Of a stretch of DNA of 64,000 nt, positions 49,520-63,164 are shown piece by piece. The stretch spans positions 31,485 to 95,484 of the forward strand of contig NW_027018070.1 of the NCBI RefSeq assembly GCF_032854445.1, given 5' to 3'. The notes beneath the pieces are model-generated. The model was not told where the DNA came from. It saw nothing but the letters and a program-made list of their open reading frames with translations, and made no database searches. Source of the stretch: Liolophura sinensis. Lineage: Eukaryota; Mollusca; Polyplacophora; Chitonida; Chitonidae. Position numbers and translations under genes: made by a program. The first letter of the stretch is position 1; the number at the start of each line of letters is the position of its first letter.

Positions 49520-50617
49520 CAACTTTTGACTATAAGTTATGTGCCCTTCGGTAGCTCAGAAGACGTCAAATCTTTGGGCCAAGCCCATTTAACTCACCCA
49601 GCAATTGCCTTACTTCTAAGTGCAAGACAATCTCAATGTCTTTATCTACGTGTAGAAAAACCACACCATTTGTACGTGAAAACCACAAGGTACTTGATAC
49701 AGTCTGCTGTAAAAAGTACAACTGAACACTGACCCACTTCAGTAAGGTGCCAAAAGATGCGGAATTGAGCCAGGCATCGGCGCAGCTGTTGAAAAATTGC
49801 AAATATCCCTGCTTTCCATGGAGTAAGAGCCGTTGCTGGGCACGTGATTATGACATAAATGATCATTCAATTGTCACTACAGCCAAAAGTATTGGTCGGA
49901 GAGCAACGCGGTTTGCACCATTCGATTTCTCGTCACAAAATACGTCGGATTAGCCTCTTACCAGCAGCACTGGAACAGTTTTTCCACTTTTGCATTTTTA
50001 CCTGGTCTTTTTGTTAATTGAAATCGGCTACACTGTACTCTGTACAACGGCGACTGGTCATTACTATATTCAACTTTTGACTATAAGTTATGTGCCCTTC
50101 GGTAGCCCAGAAGACGTCAAATCTTTCGGCCAAGCCCATTTAACTCACCCAGCAATTGTCTTACTTCTAACTCCAAGACAATCTCAATGTCTTTATCTAC
50201 GTGTAGAAAAACCAGACCATTTGTACATAAAAAACACAAGGTACTTGATACAGTCTGCTGTAAAAAGTACAACTGAACACTGACCCACATTTATAAGGTG
50301 CCAAAAGATGTGGAATTGGGCCAGGCATCGGCAGCTGTTAAAAAATTGCAAATGTCCCTGGTTTCCATGGAGTAAGAGCCGTTGCTGGGCACGTGATTAT
50401 GACATCAATGATCATTGATCTGTCGCTACAGCCAAAAGTATTGGTCGGAGAGCAACGCGGTTATCACCATTCGATTTCTCGTCACAAAATACGTCGGATT
50501 AGGCTCTTACTAGTAGCACTGGAACAGTTTTTCCACTTTTGCATTTTTGCCTGGTGTTTTTGTTAATTGAAATCGGCTACACTGTACTCTGTACAATCGC
50601 GACTGGTCATTACTATA
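49520..50617 (+). repeat. Dimeric higher-order repeat (second locus), copy 1
   Basis: This 1,098-bp unit has rare variants recurring one unit later: acaacggcgactgg (50,045 and 51,143), ctaactccaag (50,168 and 51,266), gcggttatcacc (50,457 and 51,555) and ctgctttcc (49,809 and 50,907). A private insertion of GC in cggcgcagctg near 49,780 shifts the offset by two. The palindrome ATCAATGATCATTGAT occurs once per unit, at 50,404 and 51,502. Confidence 0.87.
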
Positions 50618-51648
50618 TTCAACTTTTGACTATAAGTTATGTGCCCTTCGGTAGCTCAGAAGACGTCAAATCTTTGGGCCAAGCCCATTTAACTCACCCA
50701 GCAATTGCCTTACTTCTAAGTGCAAGACAATCTTAATGTCTTTATCTACGTGTAGAAAAACCACACCATTTGTACGTGAAAACCACAAGGTACTTGATAC
50801 AGTCTGCTGTAAAAAGTACAACTGAACACTGACCCACTTCAGTAAGGTGCCAAAAGATGCGGAATTGAGCCAGGCATCGGCAGCTGTTGAAAAATTGCAA
50901 ATATCTCTGCTTTCCATGGAGTAAGAGCCGTTGCTGGGCACGTGATTATGACATAAATGATCATTCAATTGTCACTACAGCCAAAAGTATTGGTCGGAGA
51001 GCAACGCGGTTTGCACCATTCGATTTCTCGTCACAAAATACGTCGGATTAGCCTCTTACCAGCAGCACTGGAACAGTTTTTCCACTTTTGCATTTTTACC
51101 TGGTCTTTTTGTTAATTGAAATCGGCTACACTGTACTCTGTACAACGGCGACTGGTCATTACTATATTCAACTTTTGACTATAAGTTATGTGCCCTTCGG
51201 TAGCCCAGAAGACGTCAAATCTTTCGGCCAAGCCCATTTAACTCACCCAGCAATTGTCTTACTTCTAACTCCAAGACAATCTCAATGTCTTTATCTACGT
51301 GTAGAAAAACCAGACCATTTGTACATAAAAAACACAAGGTACTTGATACAGTCTGCTGTAAAAAGTACAACTGAACACTGACCCACATTTATAAGGTGCC
51401 AAAAGATGTGGAATTGGGCCAGGCATCGGCAGCTGTTAAAAAATTGCAAATATCCCTGGTTTCCATGGAGTAAGAGCCGTTGCTGGGCACGTGATTATGA
51501 CATCAATGATCATTGATCTGTCGCTACAGCCAAAAGTATTGGTCGGAGAGCAACGCGGTTATCACCATTCGATTTCTCGTCACAAAATACGTCGGATTAG
51601 GCTCTTACTAGTAGCACTGGAACAGTTTTTCCACTTTTGCATTTTTGC
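50618..51648 (+). repeat. Dimeric higher-order repeat (second locus), copy 2
   Basis: This is the second copy of the dimer at 49,520. It matches until about 51,649, where tttgcttcgtc replaces tttgcctggtg of copy 1, marking an exchange point between monomer types. Confidence 0.85.
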
Positions 51649-54600
51649 TTCGTCTTTTTGTTAATTGAAATCGGCTAAACTGTACTCTGTACAATCGCGA
51701 CTGGTCATTACTATATTCAACTTTTGACTATAAGTTATGTGCCCTTCGGTAGCCCAGAAGACCTGAAATCTTTGGGCTAAGCCCATTTAACTCACCCAGC
51801 AATTGTCTTACTTCTAAGTGCAAGACAATCTCAATGTCTTTATCTACGTGTAGAAAAACCACACCATTTGTACATAAAAAACACAAGGTACTTGATACAG
51901 TCTGCTGTAAAAAGTACAACTAAACATTGACCCACATTTATAAGGTGCCAAAAGATGTGGAATTGGGCCAAGCATCGGCAGCTGTTAAAAAATTGCAAAT
52001 ATCCCTGGTTTCCATGGAGTAAGAGCCGTTGCTGGGCACGTGATTATGACATAAATGATCATTCAATTGTCACTGCAGCCAAAAGTATTGGTCGGAGAGC
52101 AACGCGGTTTGCACCATTCGATTTCTCGTCACAAAATACGTCGGATTAGCCTCTTACCAGCAGCACTGGAACAGTTTTTCCACTTTTGCATTTTTACCTG
52201 GTCTTTTTGTTAATTGAAATCGGCTACACTGTACTCTGTACAATCGCGACTGGTCATTACTATATTCAACTTTTGACTATAAGTTATGTGCCCTTCGGTA
52301 GCCCAGAAGACGTGAAATCTTTGGGCTAAGCCCATTTAACTCACCCAGCAATTGCCTTACTTCTAAGTCCAAGACAATCTCAATGTCTTTATCTACGTGT
52401 AGAAAAACCAGACCATTTGTACATAAAAACACAAGGTACTTGATACAGTCTGCTGTAAAAAGTACAACTAAACACTGACCCACATTTATAAGGTGCCAAA
52501 AGATGTGGAATTGGGCCAGGCATCGGCAGCTGTTAAAAAATTGCAAATATCCCTGGTTTCCATGGAGTAAGAGCCGTTGCTGGGCACGTGATTATGACAT
52601 AAATGATCATTGATCTGTCGCTACAGCCAAAAGTATTGGTCGGAGAGCAACGCGGTTTGCACCATTCGATTTCTCGTCACAAAATACGTCGGATTAGGCT
52701 CTTACTAGTAGCACTGGAACAGTTTTTCCACTTTTGCATTTTTGCTTCGTCTTTTTGTTAATTGAAATCGGCTAAACTGTACTCTGTACAATCGCGACTG
52801 GTCATTACTATATTCAACTTTTGACTATAAGTTATGTGCCCTTCGGTAGCCCAGAAGACGTCAAATCTTTGGGCTAAGCCCATTTAACTCACCCAGCAAT
52901 TGCCTTACTTCTAAGTGCAAGACAATCTCAATGTCTTTATCTACGTGTAGAAAGACCAGACCATTTGTTCGTGAAAAACACAAGGTACTTGATACAGTCT
53001 GCTGTAAAAAGTACAACTGAACACTAACCCACTTCAGTAAGGTGCCAAAAGATGCGGAATTGAGCCAGGCATCGGCAGCTGTTGAAAAATTGCAAATATC
53101 CCTGGTTTCCATGGAGTAAGAGCCGTTGCTACTCACGTGATTTTGACATAAATGATCATTCAATTGTCGCTACAGCCAAAAGTACTGGTCGGAGAGCAAC
53201 GCGGATTGCACCATTCGATTTCTCGTCACAAAATACGTCGGATTAGGCTCTTACTAGTAGCACTGGAACAGTTTTTTCTACTTTTGCATTTTTGCCTGGT
53301 CTTTTTGTTAATTGAAATCGGCTACACTGTACTCTGTACAATCGCGACTGGTCATTACTATATTCAACTTTTGACTATAAGTTATGTGCCCTTCGGTAGC
53401 CCAGATAACCTGAAATCTTTGGGCCAAGCCCATTTAACTCACCCAGCAATTGTCTTACTTCTAAGTCCAAGACAATCTCAATGTCTTTATCTACGTGTAG
53501 AAAAACCAGACCATTTGTACATAAAAAACACAAGGTACTTGATACAGTCTGCTGTAAAAAGTACAACTAAACACTGACCCACATTTTTAAGGTGCCAAAA
53601 GATGCAGAATTGGGCCAGGGATCGGCAGCTGTTAAAAAATTGCAAATATCCCTGCTTTCCATGGAGTAAGAGCCGTTCCTACGCACGTGATTATGACATA
53701 AATGATCATTCAATTGTCACTACAGCCAAAAGTATTGGTCGGAGAGCAACGCGGTTTGCACCATTCGATTTCTCGTCACAAAATACGTCGGATTAGCCTC
53801 TTACCAGCAGCACTGGAACAGTTTTTCCACTTTTGCATTTTTACCTGGTCTTTTTGTTAATTGAAATCGGCTACACTGTACTCTGTACAATCGCGACTGG
53901 TCATTACTATATTCAACTTTTGACTATAAGTTATGTGCCCTTCGGTAGCCCAGAAGACCTGAAATCTTTGGGCTAAGCCCATTTAACTCACCCAGCAATT
54001 GCCTTACTTCTAAGTGCAAGACAATCTCAATGTCTTTATCTACGTGTAGAAAAACCACACCATTTGTACATTAGAAACACAAGGTACTTGATACAGTCTG
54101 CTGTAAAAAGTACAACTAAACACTGACCCACATTTATAAGGTGCCAAAAGATGTGGAATTGGGCCAGGCATCGGCAGCTGTTAAAAAATTGCAAATATCC
54201 CTGGTTTCCATGGAGTAAGAGCCGTTGCTGGGCACGTGATTATGACATCAATGATCATTGATCTGTCGCTACAGCCAAAAGTATTGGTCGGAGAGCAACG
54301 CGGTTTGCACCATTCGATTTCTCGTCACAAAATACGTCGGATTAGCCTTTTACTAGTAGCACTGGAACAGTTTTTCCACTTTTGCATTTTTGCCTGGTCT
54401 TTTTGTTAATTGAAATCGGCTACACTGTACTCTGTACAATCGCGACTGGTCATTACTATATTCAACTTTTGACTATAAGTTATGTGCCCTTCGGTAGCTC
54501 AGAAGACGTCAAATCTTTGGGCCAAGCCCATTTAACTCACCCAGCAATTGCCTTACTTCTAAGTGCAAGACAATCTCAATGTCTTTATCTACGTGTAGAA

Positions 54601-56960
54601 AAACCAGACCATTTGTACATTAAAAACACAAGGTACTTGATACAGTCTGCTGTAAAAAGTACAACTGAACACTGACCCACTTCAGTAAGGTGCCAAAAGA
54701 TGCGGAATTGAGCCAGGCATCGGCAGCTGTTGAAAAATTGCAAATTTCCCTAGTTTCCATGGAGTAAGAGCCGTTGCTGGGCACGTGATTATGACATAAA
54801 TGATCATTCAATTGTCGCTACAGCCAAAAGTATTGGTCGGAGAGCAACGCGGTTTGCACCGTTTGATTTCTCGTCACAAAATACGTCGGATTAGCCTCTT
54901 ACCAGCAGCACTGGAACAGTTTTTCACTTTTGCATTTTTACCTGGTCTTTTTGTTAATTGAAATCGGCTACACTGTACTCTGTACAATCGCGACTGGTCA
55001 TTACTATATTCAACTTTTGACTATAAGTTATGTGCCCTTCGGTAGCCCAGAAGACGTCAAATCTTTGGGCTAAGCCCATTTAAATCACCCAGCAATTGCC
55101 TTACTTCTAAGTGCAAGACAATCTCAATGTCTTTATCTACGTGTAGAAAAACCACACCATTTGTACATAAAAAACACAAGGTACTTGATACAGTCTGCTG
55201 TTAAAAGTACAACTAAACACTGACCCACATTTATAAGGTGCCAAAAGATGTGGAATTGGGCCAGGCATCGGCAGCTGTTAAAAAATTGCAAATATCCCTG
55301 GTTTCCATGGAGTAAGAGCCGTTGCTGGGCACGTGATTATGACATCAATGATCATTGATCTGTCGCTACAGCCAAAAGTATTGGTCGGAGAGCAAGGCGG
55401 TTTGCACCATTCGATTTCTCGTCACAAAATACGTCGGATTAGGCTCTTACTAGTAGCACTGGAACAGTTTTTCCACTTTTGCATTTTTGCCTGGTCTTTT
55501 TGTTAATTGAAATCGGCTACACTGTACTCTGTACAATCGCGACTGGTCATTACTATATTCAACTTTTGACTATAAGTTATGTGCCCTTCGGTAGCTCAGA
55601 AGACGTCAAATCTTTGGGCAAAGCCCATTTAACTCACCCAGCAATTGCCTTACTTCTAAGTGCAAGACAATCTCAATGTCTTTATCTACGTGTAGAAAAA
55701 CCACACCATTTGTACGTGAAAACCACAAGGTACTTGATACAGTCTGCTGTAAAAAGTACAACTGAACACTGACCCACTTCAGTAAGGTGCCAAAAGATGC
55801 GGAATTGAGCCAGCCATCGGCAGCTGTTGAAAAATTGCAAATATCCCTGGTTTCCATGGAGTAAGAGCCGTTGCTGGGCACGTGATTATGACATAAATGA
55901 TCATTCAATTGTCACTACAGCCAAAAGTATTGGTCGGGGAGCAACGCGGTTTGCATCATTTGATTTCTCGTCACAAAATACGTCGGATTAGCCTCTTACC
56001 AGCAGCACTGGAACAGTTTTTCCACTTTTGCATTTTTACCTGGTCTTTTTGTTAATTGAAATCGGCTACACTGTACTCTGTACAATCGCGACTGGTCATT
56101 ACTATATTCAACTTTTGACTATAAGTTATGTGCCCTTCGGTAGCTCAGAAGACGTCAAATCTTTGTGCCAAGCCCATTTAACTCACCCAGCAATTGCCTT
56201 ACTTCTAAGTGCAAGACAATCTCAATGTCTTTATCTACGTGTAGAAAAACCAGACCATTTGTACATTAAAAACACAAGGTACTTGATACAGTCTGCTGTA
56301 AAAAGTACAACTAAACACTGACCCACATTTATAAGGTGCCAAAAGATGTGGAATTGGGCCAGGCATCGGCAGCTGTTAAAAAATTGCAAATATCCCTGGT
56401 TTCCATGGAGTAAGAGCCGTTGCTGGGCACGTGATTATGACATCAATGATCATTGATCTGTCGCTACAGCCAAAAGTATTGGTCGGAGAGCAACGCGGAT
56501 TGCACCATTCGATTTCTCGTCACAAAATACGTCGGATTAGCCTCTTACTAGTAGCACTGGAACAGTTTTTCCACTTTTGCATTTTTGCCTGGTCTTTTTG
56601 TTAATTGAAATCGGGCTACACTGTACTCTGTACAATCGCGACTGGTCATTACTATATTCAACTTTTGACTATAAGTTATGTGCCCTTCGGTAGCTCAGAA
56701 GACCTGAAATCTTTGGGCTAAGCCCATTTAACTCACCCAGCAATTGCCTTACTTCTAAGTGCAAGACAATCTCAATGTCTTTATCTACGTGTAGAAAAAC
56801 CACACCATTTGTACGTGAAAACCACAAGGTTCTTGATACAGTCTGCTGTAAAAAGTACAACTGAACACTGACCCACTTCAGTAAGGTGCCAAAAGATGCG
56901 GAATTGAGCCAGGCATCGGCAGCTGTTGAAAAATTGCAAATTTCCTTAGTTTTCCATGGA
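51649..56960 (+). repeat. Mixed monomers with alternating subtypes
   Basis: About ten full-length monomers occur here. Intact 16-bp palindromes are at 54,247, 55,344 and 56,442, close to two monomers apart, so a dimeric rhythm persists although the units are not identical. Private changes include gtactggtcgg near 53,183 and ccgtttgat near 54,859. Indels are few. Confidence 0.75.
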
Positions 56961-56961
56961 G

Positions 56962-58611
56962 TAAGAGCCGTTGCTGGGCACGTGATTATGACATAAATGA
57001 TCATTCAATTGTCGCTACAGCCAAAAGTATTGGTCGGAGAGCAACGCGGTTTGCACCATTTAATTTCTCGTCACAAAATACGTCGGATTAGCCTCTTACC
57101 AGCAGCACTGGAACAGTTTTTCCACTTTTGCATTTTTACTGGTCTTTTTGTTAATTGAAATCGGCTACACTGTACTCTGTACAATCGCGACTGGTCATTA
57201 CTATATTCAACTTTTGACTATAAGTTATGTGCCCTTCGGTAGCCCAGAAGACCTGAAATCTTTGGGCTAAGCCCATTTAACTCACCCAGCAATTGCCTTA
57301 CTTCTAAGTGCAAGACAATCTCAATGTCTTTATCTACGTGTAGAAAAACCAGACCAATTGTACATAAAAAACACAAGGTACTTGATACAGTCTGCTGTAA
57401 AAAGTACAACTAAACACTGACCCACATTTATAAGGTGCCAAAAGATGTGGAATTGGGCCAGGCATCGGCAGCTGTTAAAAAATTGCAAATATCCCTGGTT
57501 TCCATGGAGTAAGAGTCGTTGCTGGGCACGTGATTATGACATCAATGATCATTGATCTGTCGCTACAGCCAAAAGTATTGGTCGGAGAGCAACGCGGTTT
57601 GCACCATTCGATTTCTCGTCACAAAATACGTCGGATTAGCCTCTTACTAGTAGCACTGGAACAGTTTTTCCACTTTTGCATTTTTGCCTGGTCTTTTTGT
57701 TAATTGAAATCGGCTACACTGTACTCTGTACAATCGCGACTGGTCATTACTATATTCAACTTTTGACTATAAGTTATGTGCCCTTCGGTAGCTCAGAAGA
57801 CGTCAAATCTTTGGGCCAAGCCCATTTAACTCACCCAGCAATTGCCTTACTTCTAAGTGCAAGACAATCTCAATGTCTTTATCTACGTGTAGAAAAACCA
57901 GACCATTTGTACATAAAAAACACAAGGTACTTGATACAGCCTGCTGTAAAAAGTACAACTAAACACTGACCCACATTTATAAGGTGCCAAAAGATGTGGA
58001 ATTGGGCCAGGCATCGGCAGCTGTTAAAAAATTGCAAATATCCCTGGTTTCCATGGAGTAAGAGCCGTTGCTGGGCACGTGATTATGACATAAATGATCA
58101 TTCAATTGTCACTACAGGCAAAAGTATTGGTCGGAGAGCAACGCGGTTTGCACCATTCGATTTCTCGTCACAAAATACGTCGGATTAGCCTCTTACCAGC
58201 AGCACTGGAACAGTTTTCCACTTTTGCATTTTTGCCTGGTCTTTTTGTTAATTGAAACCGGCTACACTGCACTCTGTACAATCGCGACTGGTCATTACTA
58301 TATTCAACTTTTGACTATAAGTTAGGTGCCCTTCGGTAGCCCAGAAGACCTGAAATCTTTGGGCTAAGCCCATTTAACTCACCCAGCAATTGCCTTACTT
58401 CTAAGTGCAAGACAATCTCAATGTCTTTATCTACGTGTAGAAAAACCACACCATTTGTACGTGAAAACCAGAAGGTACTTGATACAGTCTGCTGTAAAAA
58501 GTACAACTGAACACTGACCCACTTCAGTAAGGTGCCAAAAGATGCGGAATTGAGCCAGGCATCGGCAGCTGTTGAAAAATTGCAAATTTCCCTGGTTTCC
58601 ATGGAGTAAGA
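56962..58611 (+). repeat. Trimeric higher-order repeat, copy 1
   Basis: This 1,647-bp unit (3 x 549) is followed by a second copy. Shared rare markers at +1,646 or +1,647 are ccatttaattt (57,056 and 58,702), ccaattgtac (57,354 and 59,001), gagtcgttgc (57,514 and 59,161), atacagcctgc (57,935 and 59,582) and ttaggtgccc (58,323 and 59,970). Copy 1 has lost one C near 57,140 and one T near 58,217. Confidence 0.88.
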
Positions 58612-60267
58612 GCCGTTGCTGGGCACGTGATTATGACATAAATGATCATTCAATTGTCGCTACAGCCAAAAGTATTGGTCGGAGAGCAACGCGGTTTGCA
58701 CCATTTAATTTCTCGTCACAAAATACGTCGGATTAGCCTCTTACCAGCAGCACTGGAACAGTTTTTCCACTTTTGCATTTTTACCTGGTCTTTTTGTTAA
58801 TTGAAATCGGCTACACTGTACTCTGTACAATCGCGACTGGTCATTACTATATTCAACTTTTGACTATAAGTTATGTGCCCTTCGGTAGCCCAGAAGACCT
58901 GAAATCTTTGGGCTAAGCCCATTTAACTCACCCAGCAATTTGCCTTACTTCTAAGTGCAAGACAATCTCAATGTCTTTATCTACGTGTAGAAAAACCAGA
59001 CCAATTGTACATAAAAAACACAAGGTACTTGATACAGTCTGCTGTAAAAAGTACAACTAAACACTGACCCACATTTATAAGGTGCCAAAAGATGTGGAAT
59101 TGGGCCAGGCATCGGCAGCTGTTAAAAAATTGCAAATATCCCTGGTTTCCATGGAGTAAGAGTCGTTGCTGGGCACGTGATTATGACATCAATGATCATT
59201 GATCTGTCGCTACAGCCAAAAGTATTGGTCGGAGAGCAACGCGGTTTGCACCATTCGATTTCTCGTCACAAAATACGTCGGATTAGCCTCTTACTAGTAG
59301 CACTGGAACAGTTTTTCCACTTTTGCATTTTTGCCTGGTCTTTTTGTTAATTGAAATCGGCTACACTGTACTCTGTACAATCGCGACTGGTCATTACTAT
59401 ATTCAACTTTTGACTATAAGTTATGTGCCCTTCGGTAGCTCAGAAGACGTCAAATCTTTGGGCCAAGCCCATTTAACTCACCCAGCAATTGCCTTACTTC
59501 TAAGTGCAAGACAATCTCAATGTCTTTATCTACGTGTAGAAAAACCAGACCATTTGTACATAAAAAACACAAGGTACTTGATACAGCCTGCTGTAAAAAG
59601 TACAACTAAACACTGACCCACATTTATAAGGTGCCAAAAGATGTGGAATTGGGCCAGGCATCGGCAGCTGTTAAAAAATTGCAAATATCCCTGGTTTCCA
59701 TGGAGTAAGAGCCGTTGCTGGGCACGTGATTATGACATAAATGATCATTCAATTGTCACTACAGGCAAAAGTATTGGTCGGAGAGCAACGCGGTTTGCAC
59801 CATTCGATTTCTCGTCACAAAATACGTCGGATTAGCCTCTTACCAGCAGCACTGGAACAGTTTTTCCACTTTTGCATTTTTGCCTGGTCTTTTTGTTAAT
59901 TGAAACCGGCTACACTGCACTCTGTACAATCGCGACTGGTCATTACTATATTCAACTTTTGACTATAAGTTAGGTGCCCTTCGGTAGCCCAGAAGACCTG
60001 AAATCTTTGGGCTAAGCCCATTTAACTCACCCAGCAATTGCCTTACTTCTAAGTGCAAGACAATCTCAATGTCTTTATCTACGTGTAGAAAAACCACACC
60101 ATTTGTACGTGAAAACCAGAAGGTACTTGATACAGTCTGCTGTAAAAAGTACAACTGAACACTGACCCACTTCAGTAAGGTGCCAAAAGATGCGGAATTG
60201 AGCCAGGCATCGGCAGCTGTTGAAAAATTGCAAATTTCCCTGGTTTCCATGGAGTAAGAGCCGTTGC
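58612..60267 (+). repeat. Trimeric higher-order repeat, copy 2
   Basis: This is the second copy of the trimer. It carries an extra T near 58,939 (caatttgcc). Similarity ends at about 60,268, where tatgcacg replaces tgggcacg and the uniform monomer run begins. Confidence 0.88.
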
Positions 60268-63100
60268 TATGCACGTGATTATGACATAAATGATCATTCA
60301 ATTGTCGCTACAGCCAAAAGTATTGGTCGGAGAGCAACGCGGATTGCACCATTCGATTTCTCGTCACACAATACGTCGGATTAGGCTCTTACTAGTAGCA
60401 CTGGAACAGTTTTTCCACTTTTGCATTTTTGCCTGGTCTTTTTGTTAATTGAAATCGGCTACACTGTACTCTGTACAATCGCGACTGGTCATTACTATAT
60501 TCAACTTTTGACTATAAGTTATGTGCCCTTCGGTAGCCCAGAAGACGTCAAATCTTTGGGCCGAGCCCATTTAACTCACCCAGCAATTGCCTTACTTCTA
60601 AGTGCAAGACAATCTCAATGTCTTTATCTACGTGTAGAAAAACCACACCATTTGTACGTGAAAACCAGAAGGTACTTGATACAGTCTGCTGTAAAAAGTA
60701 CAACTGAACACTGACCCACTTCAGTAAGGTGCCAAAAGATGCGGAATTGAGCCAGGCATCGGCAGCTGTTGAAAAATTGCAAATTTCCCTGGTTTCCATG
60801 GAGTAAGAGCCGTTGCTATGCACGTGATTATGACATAAATGATCATTCAATTGTCACTACAGCCAAAAGTATTGGTCGGAGAGCAACGCGGTTTGCACCA
60901 TTCGAGTTCTCGTCACAAAATACGTCGGATTAGGCTCTTACTAGTAGCACTGGAACAGTTTTTCCACTTTTGCATTTTTGCCTGGTCTTTTTGTTAATTG
61001 AAATCGGCTACACTGTACTCTGTACAATCGCGACTGGTCATTACTATATTCAACTTTTGACTATAAGTTATGTGCCCTTCGGTAGCCCAGAAGACGTCAA
61101 ATCTTTGGGCCAAGCCCATTTAACTCACCCAGCAATTGCCTTACTTCTAAGTGCAAGACAATCTCAATGTCTTTATCTACGTGTAGAAAAACCACACCAT
61201 TTGTACGTGAAAACCAGAAGGTACTTGATACAGTCTGCTGTAAAAAGTACAACTGAACACTGACCCACTTCAGTAAGGTGCCAAAAGATGCGGAATTGAG
61301 CCAGGCATCGGCAGCTGTTGAAAAATTGCAAATTTCCCTGGTTTCCATGGAGTAAGAGCCGTTGCTATGCACGTGATTATGATATAAATGATCATTCAAT
61401 TGTCGCTACAGCCAAAAGTATTGGTCGGAGAGCAACGCGGATTGCACCATTCGATTTCTCGTCACAAAATACGTCGGATTAGGCTCTTACTAGTAGCACT
61501 GGAACAGTTTTTCCACTTTTGCATTTTTGCCTGGTCTTTTTGTTAATTGAAATCGGCTACATTGTACTCTGTACAATCGCGACTGGTCATTACTATATTC
61601 AACTTTTGACCATAAGTTATGTGCCCTTCGGTAGCCTAGAAGACGTCAAATCTTTGGGCCAAGCCCATTTAACTCACCCAGCAATTGCCTTACTTCTAAG
61701 TGCAAGACAATCTCAATGTCTTTATCTACGTGTAGAAAAACCACACCATTTGTACGTGAAAACCAGAAGGTACTTGATACAGTCTGCTGTAAAAAGTACA
61801 ACTGAACACTGACCCACTTCAGTAAGGTGCCAAAAGATGCGGAATTGAGCCAGGCATCGGCAGCTGTTGAAAAATTGCAAATTTCCCTGGTTTCCATGGA
61901 GTAAGAGCCGTTGCTATGCACGTGATTATGACATAATTGATCATTCAATTGTCGCTACAGCCAAAAGTATTGGTCGGAGAGCAACGCGGATTGCACCATT
62001 CGATTTCTCGTCACAAAGCACGTCGGATTAGGCTCTTACTAGTAGCACTGGAACAGTTTTTCCACTTTTGCATTTTTGCCTGGTCTTTTTGTTAATTGAA
62101 ATCGGCTACACTGTACTCTGTACAATCGCGACTGGTCATTACTATATTCAACTTTTGACTATAAGTTATGTGCCCTTCGGTAGCCCAGAAGACGTCAAAT
62201 CTTTGGGCCAAGCCCATTTAACTCACCCAGCAATTGTCTTACTTCTAAGTCCAAGACAATTTCAATGTCTTTATCTACGTGTAGACAAACCACACCATTT
62301 GTACGTGAAAAACACAAGGTACTTGATACAGTCTGCTGTAAAAAGTACAACTAAACACTGACCCACTTCAGTAAGGTGCCAAAAGATGCGGAATTGAGCC
62401 AGGCATCGGCAGCTGTTGAAAAATTGCAAATTTCCCCTGGTTTCCATGGAGTAAGAGCCGTTGCTATGCACGTGATTATGACATAAATAATCATTCAATT
62501 GTCGCTACAGCCAAAAGTATTGGTCGGAGAGCAACGCGGATTGCACCATTCGATTTCTCGTCAGAAAATACGTCGGATTAGGCTCTTACTAGTAGCACTG
62601 GAACAGTTTTTCCACTTTTGCATTTTTGCCTGGTCTTTTTGTTAATTGAAATCGGCTACACTGTACTCTGTACAATCGCGACTGGTCATTACTATATTCA
62701 ACTTTTGACTATAAGTTATGTGCCCTTCGGTAGCCCAGAAGACGTCAAAGCTTTGGGCCAAGCCCATTTAACTCACCCAGCAATTGCCTTACTTCTAAGT
62801 GCAAGACAATCTCAATGTCTTTATCTACGTGTAGAAAAACCACACCATTTGTACGTGAAAACCAGAAGGTACTTGATACAGTCTGCTGTAAAAAGTACAA
62901 CTGAACACTGACCCACTTCAGTAAGGTGCCAAAAGATGCGGAATTGAGCCAGGCATCGGCAGCTGTTGAAAAATTGCAAATTTCCCTGGTTTCCATGGAG
63001 TAAGAGCCGTTGCTGGGCACGTGATTATGACATAAATGATCATTCAATTGTCACTACAGGCAAAAGTATTGGTCGGAGAGCAACGCGGTTTGCACCATTC
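60268..63100 (+). repeat. Run of near-uniform monomers
   Basis: Five monomers in a row are almost identical at a one-monomer lag and resemble the run at 35.3-37.2 kb: tgcacgtgatt, acgcggattgc, taggctct, ggccaagccc and mostly gtgaaaaccagaagg. One monomer (about 62,230-62,360) instead carries the agtccaagacaatttc and gtagacaaacc set, showing a conversion patch inside the run. Confidence 0.8.
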
Positions 63101-63164
63101 GATTTCTCGTCACAAAATACGTCGGATTAGCCTCTTACCAGCAGCACTGGAACAGTTTTTCCAC

